From assembly GCA_037501455.1 (NCBI GenBank), contig CM074859.1, positions 21,333,001 to 21,397,000 of the forward strand: a stretch of DNA of 64,000 nt. Reading direction: 5' to 3'. The first letter of the stretch is position 1. The number at the start of each line of letters is the position of its first letter. The position numbers and the translations under genes are program-made. Shown in pieces: positions 58,914 through 64,000 of the stretch. The notes under the pieces are model-generated. The model was not told the origin of the DNA, ran no database searches, and saw only the letters and a list, made by a program, of their open reading frames with translations. This stretch comes from Lantana camara (lineage: Eukaryota > Streptophyta > Magnoliopsida > Lamiales > Verbenaceae).

Positions 58914-60820
58914 AGTGCCCTAGAAAGCCGATTGTATATCCGCTTTGTGCTTTTCCTTATTGTAATCACATACAATCTTTGAATAAAATAACGAATTGAG
59001 GCAACACTTCTTTATATGCTCTTGTTTGGTACGGGTTTACTTTAGTTGTGCATGTATGAGAACTCCCCTAATCCTGATGACTTTAGGACTCTACCACTTA
59101 GGTGAAATGGTTCATGAAACGAGCCCTATATCACATAAGTCATGATTAGTAAAATAATCCAAGCCGATGAGTCCTACAGACAGTGGGAGTGTCAACCTGA
59201 CTCCTCTAAGGCTTGCTTGTGGGATCATGCCCTTAAGAAGGACCACCTTGTTTCATGGAGGTGCAAAGTGTATAGTTGATACGTGCTTGATACATGAGGG
59301 TGCTTACTTCCATAAGTAAGTTCACTGAGGAGCCCCGTGTGAGAAGATTCCTAAATGGGAAAGGAAGTTTCTATTTCAGGAAATGGAAACTTCCAGATTA
59401 GGAAATATCTCACGAGTCATTGATGTGATTAATTGATCCTTAGACTTGAGGTTCCATGTCACTTTGTGAGTTAACTCTGTAGTCTTAAGTATAAGCTTGA
59501 AAGGGTGTCGCCTTAGACAACTGATTTAAGGCTTATGCTGGGGCTGCACAAGTGATTCATGAAAGTGAATGAGAATCAAGAAAGGCCTACACTTGATGTT
59601 GCAAGGTGATCTCTTATTGTGTAAGTCATTCATATGCCATATGGAGTCCTTGCCCAAGGCAGTAGATCAAGACATCAAGAAAAGGGTTTCTTGGATTGAG
59701 ATCATATGAAATGCACTTAGCTTTAAGACCAGATTATTAGGGTTCTAATTATTCCCTTACCCTAGATCTTGGTTGAGAGATAGTAAGTAGGAGGATTGTA
59801 TCTCACATGAATCAATGACTTAAAGGTTTTATCGAATCGAGACATTCCAATTCAGCTAGGGGTTAAACACCTGTTGCTAGACTATGTTCGTTTAATCTGT
59901 AGACTGATTAATTAATTAGGGTCACTGCTAATTGAATTGAGAACCTAGAGGGTCACACACAACAACTTGGTTACATGAGTTAAGGCTTTAAAATGATTAA
60001 ACGAGTTGATCATACCAAGAGGGTTCCACACGTGTGAAACACACGTGTGGGTCACGTGAGTGACACGTGTCCTTGGGACACATGTCTCACACGTGTATAT
60101 ATATATTGTATGTATTAAATAATTAATGTGTTAATTATTTAATAGACTTTGGTTTAATTTTGAATTAAAATGAAAGTCTTATTTTGGAAAAATTAATCTA
60201 TTTAATTAATTATGAATTAATTGATTAGATAAATAAGTTATTTATTTATTAATAAATAAAGTATAATATTATCCAAAAGGAGTTTGGATATTTTTAGCTC
60301 TCTTAAAAGTTGATTTGAATTAGAATTCAAAATCAAAGTTTGGAATTACTTGATGATCAAGTAATAAGAGAGAGGGACCAAATCCTTAGTCCAATAGGAC
60401 TAGGTTCGGCCGCCCCTCCCTTTGCTATATATAGGGGAGCTCGAGCTCCCCTTAAGGGTAATTGATAATTCCTTTTGGTTCATGTGTTGAACACCATCAT
60501 TTCTCTAAGATAAAATAAACCCTAGGTTAAGCCTAAACACTAACTAGAGAACTAGCATCCTTACTAGTTAGATTATAATCAAGTTGGTGGACTATCTCTA
60601 GAGAGCTTCAAGTTAGAAGTTTTTAAAGATTCGAGCTTTACCAAGGAGAGGGGATCAAGCCGGGAGAAGAGCGTTCTTGGGTGGCTTGAAACGCTTCAAG
60701 AAAGATTATTGAAAAGTAAGTTTCTTTACCTTACGAATTTGGATTCATGATTGCGAGTTTCGATCCTTTTGTTGGAAAATTTTTAAATTTCTGCTGCTTT
60801 CTGATTCCTATTTTCGAACA
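58914..60820 (+). repeat. 5' LTR of the Copia element
   Basis: About 1907 bp, starting TGTTAGGAATAG and ending TTTTCGAACA. The right edge is fixed by the primer-binding site. A TATA-like CTATATATAGGGG lies near 60424, a likely promoter. The partner LTR is outside the window. Confidence 0.85.
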
Positions 60821-60822
60821 GG

Positions 60823-60840
60823 TGGTATCAGAGCCACCTC
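60823..60840 (+). other. Primer-binding site for initiator tRNA-Met
   Basis: TGGTATCAGAGCCACCTC begins two bases after the LTR. TGGTATCAGAGC is the standard complement of the plant initiator tRNA-Met 3' end. Confidence 0.93.
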
Positions 60841-62148
60841 GTTAATCGTGTTTCTGATTCGTCTCAATTATTCTAAATTTGGTAGAAATTCTTAGGCTTG
60901 ATGCGATTGAGTATTTTTCAATTGAGGTTGGAGCCTCACTTATGTGCGTACTGTTATGTGATTTATTATGTGGCTTTCCATATTACTGTTTTTTAGGCGT
61001 ATGCCCCGTGTATTTGTCCAAGGCCAATATGAAGATTGAGCCTTATTACTTTTCAGTACTTTTTCATTTTTTTGAGAGTAGAATAGGTGGTGAGGTTTTA
61101 TTTTCATTTTGGAGACTATGCACCCATGGAGTAAGATGAACCACATTCAAGTAACAAGAGGCCATAAGTGAAGACCCCTCAAAATGTTAGGGAGGGGAAG
61201 CTCAATTGAAACTGTAATAGAGATAGGGCTCGTATTTTGTTACTGCTTTCCCTTATGTGATTTAAACTGTTTATGTGGCATGTATGTTAGAACTTGTGAT
61301 TGTGGAGTGGCTCCCACATATCACGCATAAGATAGGTAGAACCCATGATCATCACATGTTAGTATCATGCTAGGACATGTTATCTGTTTATGTGCTTGTT
61401 TGATATGCATTTAAGTGTACTTGCATTAATCAAGACTAATAAAATTGGATAACATATATGTTGGTGAGGTTGAACCGGACAACTCTCCGGTTGATTCGAA
61501 AATTCCCATTAAATATTAAGCTAATTTCGAACAAATAGGTGTTTAAATTCGAGATGCAAATTTTGAATTAAATTCTAGCATTCCATCAATAGGTTTTAAG
61601 TTTAGTAAGTAAAGCTAGTTATTGTCCGCGAGTCGTGGGATAGCTAGTGGAGCTTATTAATTCTTAGTTACCTAATTAATCATTTTAAATGATCAATATT
61701 TCGTGGTCAGTTTTGGCAAGGGCGATGTCCGCGAGTCGTGGGTCGTTCGAACTAAGTTTTGATCATGATCTTATGATTGATGGGTCGAGCTTAATGCCTA
61801 AGTAAATATGGATGTCGCACGAGTCGTGGGTCCATATTGAAAGATATGTGATGCAAAAACAATTACTAAGAGTTCTAAAGGTGTTAGAATTGGTAAGTTG
61901 TGCCTTCTTAGGGTTTTACTTAGAATGTCCGCGAGTCGTGGGTTCGAGGTAAAATACTTAGGATCTTAGTACCCATTGGGAAACGTGTTCCTCTTAGATC
62001 TTTGGGAATTATAGATCTTCGAAAAACAGTGGGAGCTACATTAGATTAAAGACCTTATCTTTTGTATATCGTTATAATTCAGCATGCTCACTAGTTCTCT
62101 GTTTTACCATTTAGGTCGTAGATTCTGTGATTCTCTACGTGTTTTGAA
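60841..62148 (+). other. Long untranslated leader of the Copia element
   Basis: About 1.3 kb between the primer-binding site and gag without a credible ORF. An 18-bp motif (TGTCCGCGAGTCGTGGGT) recurs four times from 61623 to 61943. Packaging or dimerisation signals would be expected in such a leader. Confidence 0.6.
61623..61943 (+). repeat. Four copies of an 18-bp motif in the Copia leader
   Basis: TGTCCGCGAGTCGTGGG occurs at 61623, 61726 and 61926; a variant (TGTCGCACGAGTCGTGGG) occurs at 61813. Spacings are about 103, 87 and 113 bp and the DNA between is not repeated. Confidence 0.9.
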
Positions 62149-62972
62149 ATGGCAATCAAAACCCTCTTGTATCGATCCTCGAGTCAAACAAGTTGACTGG
62201 TCCCAACTATTCTGATTGGCTGAGGAATCTGAAAATCATTTTAGATTCTGAGAAGAGAACTTATGTTCTCTTCGAAGGGGAGCCTAGTCCCGAAGGGGAA
62301 GCTCCCACTCGGGCCGAGCGGGACGCAATCTATAAGTGAAAGGATGATAATCTACAAGCCCGTTGCCTTATATTGGCTAACATGTCTCCGGACTTGCAAA
62401 GGCAACATGAGGCCATGGAATTTGCTTGGGAGATTTACGACCACTTAGAGCAGCTTTACTGCCCTCATGAACGTGTTACAAGGCATAACACTTCAAAGGA
62501 ATTGTTCCATTTAAGAATGAGGGAAGGTTCAAGTATCCATAAATATGGACTCAAGTTTCTCACCCTTACTGAGAAACTTGCTTCGATGGACATGCCACTG
62601 AAAGATGAGCTTTCAGTGGACTTGTTGCTAGCCTCGCTCCCACTATCATTCAACCCATTTGTCCTTAACTTCAATATGAATCATGTTGGTGCTACTTTAG
62701 CTGAGCTGATTAGTCAGCTTGTGACGGCTGAAAGCACGATCAAGAAGGACAATAAGGTTCTAATGGTGAATGCTCCATCTTCCTCTTCTGGGCCTTCTAA
62801 AGGTAAGGGAAAGAAAGCCCAAAAAAAGAAGAAGAAACCCCTTAGGCCCACTGGTGGCATTTCGAAGGGGAAGGCCCAAAAGAAGAAGCGTGATCAGAAA
62901 GAGGATGTTTGCTTCCATTGTGGCAAAGCGGATATTGGAGGAGAAACTGCCCAAAGTACAAGTCTACTCTAA
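62149..62972 (+). pseudogene. gag: gag of the Copia element
   Basis: The ATG at 62149 is out of frame with the main gag frame, so an indel lies close to the start. The main frame reads NPLVSILESNKLTGPNYSDW and LRNLKIILDSEKRTYVLFEG, then a TGA stop at about 62337 (from TGG by comparison with the family), then ANMSPDLQRQHEAMEFAWEI and a Lys-rich region. The zinc knuckle starts CFHCGKA and shifts frame within the motif. This is the usual Copia gag layout (UBN2-type). Gag would form the particle and bind RNA. Confidence 0.88.
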
Positions 62973-64000
62973 AGAAATGTATCTTTCTCGTTGAAGTAAA
63001 TATTTCTATTAATTCTAGTTCTTGGGTACTTGATACCGGTTGTGGAGCTCATATCTGTAATGATGTACAGATGCTAAATGAAGTCCAACAACTTAGAGAA
63101 GGAGAATGTGTCTTGAAGATCGGCGATGGCTCAAATGTTGAAGCTCGAGCTTTAGGCACAATTAGATTAGATTTAGGTAGTTTTGAGTTAGTTTTAAATA
63201 AAGTCCTTTATGTACCGAGTATTATTTGTAATATAATTTCAGTTCTAATTTTAGATTGTGAAGGTTATGAAACTTATATTAAGAATGGTAAATATTTTAT
63301 CAAACGGGACAACTCTTCCGTTCACATCGGTACTCTAAGTAATGGACTTTATCTAACTAAAAATATCAATATTATGAATATATAACGAGAAACTAAACGT
63401 AAGAGAGATGACAAAGTTTCAGCTCCCTTATGGCACGCTAGATTAGGACACATTTCCAAGAACAGAATTAGCAAGATAAACACTTTAGGATCATTCTCTG
63501 AAAATGATCTCAAAGAGTTAACTTCTTGCGAATCCTGTCTCAAAGGAAAGATGTCCAAAGTTCCTTTTAAAGGAACTGTGGAACGTGCCACTAAGGTCTT
63601 GGATTTGATCCATTCTGATGTTTGTGGACCACTTAGTGTAAGCACAAGAAACAATCATCAGTATTTCATAATCGTTACTGATGACTTTAGTTGGTATGGT
63701 TATGTATACTTAATGAAGTATAAATCTGAGGCTTTTGAGAAATTCCTAGAATTTCAAAAGGAGGTTGAGAACCAAACTGGTCACAAGATCAAAGCACTTC
63801 GATCTGATCGAGGAGGCGAGTATGTTAGTGAAGATTTCCTTAATCATCTCAAAGATAATGGGATTATCTCTCAGTGGACACCTCCGGGAACTCCTCAACT
63901 CAATGGAGTTTCTGAGAGAAGGAATCAAACTCTACTTGATATGGTTTGTTCCATGATGAGTTTCACTGACTTACCACTTTCTTTCTGGGGTTATGCCCTA
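62930..64000 (+). pseudogene. pol: Copia protease and integrase, open to the window end
   Basis: After the frameshift the sequence reads YWRRNCPKYKST, then the protease SSWVLDTGCGAHICND with the DTG site, IGDGSNVEARALGTIRL, VLYVPSIICNIISV and KYFIKRDNSS. A TAA stop lies at about 63383. The frame then stays open to 64000: HARLGHI and CESC (zinc finger), DLIHSDVCGPL, ALRSDRGGEY and PQLNGVSERRNQT (catalytic D, D, E), FWGYAL. The order protease-integrase is Copia type. Reverse transcriptase and RNase H should lie to the right. Confidence 0.92.

Larger units (their letters stand above)
58914..64000 (+). mobile_element. Ty1/Copia retrotransposon, 3' end outside the window
   Basis: An LTR (58914-60820), tRNA-iMet primer-binding site, long leader, gag, protease and integrase appear in Copia order (integrase before reverse transcriptase). 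It is inserted in the reverse transcriptase of a Gypsy element, with CGACC (58909-58913) as the expected left target duplication. Confidence 0.93.

Overview
This is about 64 kb of AT-rich eudicot plant nuclear DNA. The evidence is spliced genes with GT..AG introns that match plant-only families (a kinase-PP2C fusion and a WAT1/UMAMIT transporter), plant-type LTR retrotransposons of the Ty3/Gypsy Tat lineage and Ty1/Copia, hAT and Mutator-type MITEs, and tRNA-derived SINE remnants. The species cannot be fixed from the sequence. Only two host genes look intact, both on the minus strand. Most of the rest is transposable elements, often nested, in AT-rich intergenic DNA.

Layout. 1-1594: AT-rich DNA with a degenerate repeat. 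1595-5983: a 12-exon gene for a 641-residue protein kinase + PP2C fusion (At2g40860 type). 6378-13016: a Mutator-type MITE split by a young Tat-like LTR element (6609-12838) that keeps gag-protease and part of an antisense extra gene but has no reverse transcriptase or integrase. 13500-14830: a small acidic ORF, a possible MITE and a broken NAC-domain fragment. 17410-17790: a palindromic MITE. 18862-20755: a six-exon WAT1-related (UMAMIT9-like) transporter with a TATA box and a CT-rich leader. 20912-33093: gene-poor DNA with a 2.3-kb foldback element, two Mutator-type MITEs with 9-bp target duplications, a 257-bp tandem duplication and minisatellites. 33094-33407: a short hAT element.

33486-46066: a full-length but broken Tat-lineage element. 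Its minus strand carries gag, protease, reverse transcriptase, two RNase H domains and integrase. Its plus strand carries a spliced antisense gene with its own TATA boxes. A tandem array of hairpin-forming 87-bp repeats lies between the two convergent transcription units. 46067-49323: intergenic DNA with a SINE-like head, another palindromic MITE and a run of 37 T. 49324-53988: a probable solo LTR holding an internally deleted hAT transposon (49492-50547). 54033-58913: the 5' part of a third Gypsy element (plus strand), with an 8-bp-TSD MITE in its gag. A Ty1/Copia element (58914 to the window end) interrupts its reverse transcriptase; that Copia element runs from a 1.9-kb LTR through gag, protease and integrase.

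The two host genes show no functional link. Most premature stops in the retroelements fit C-to-T changes (CAG, CAA or CGA to a stop), as expected after methylation and deamination. The most unusual structures are the spliced, separately promoted antisense gene of the 33-46 kb element with its hairpin array, the repeated 18-bp motif in the Copia leader, and the foldback element around a gene-like fragment.
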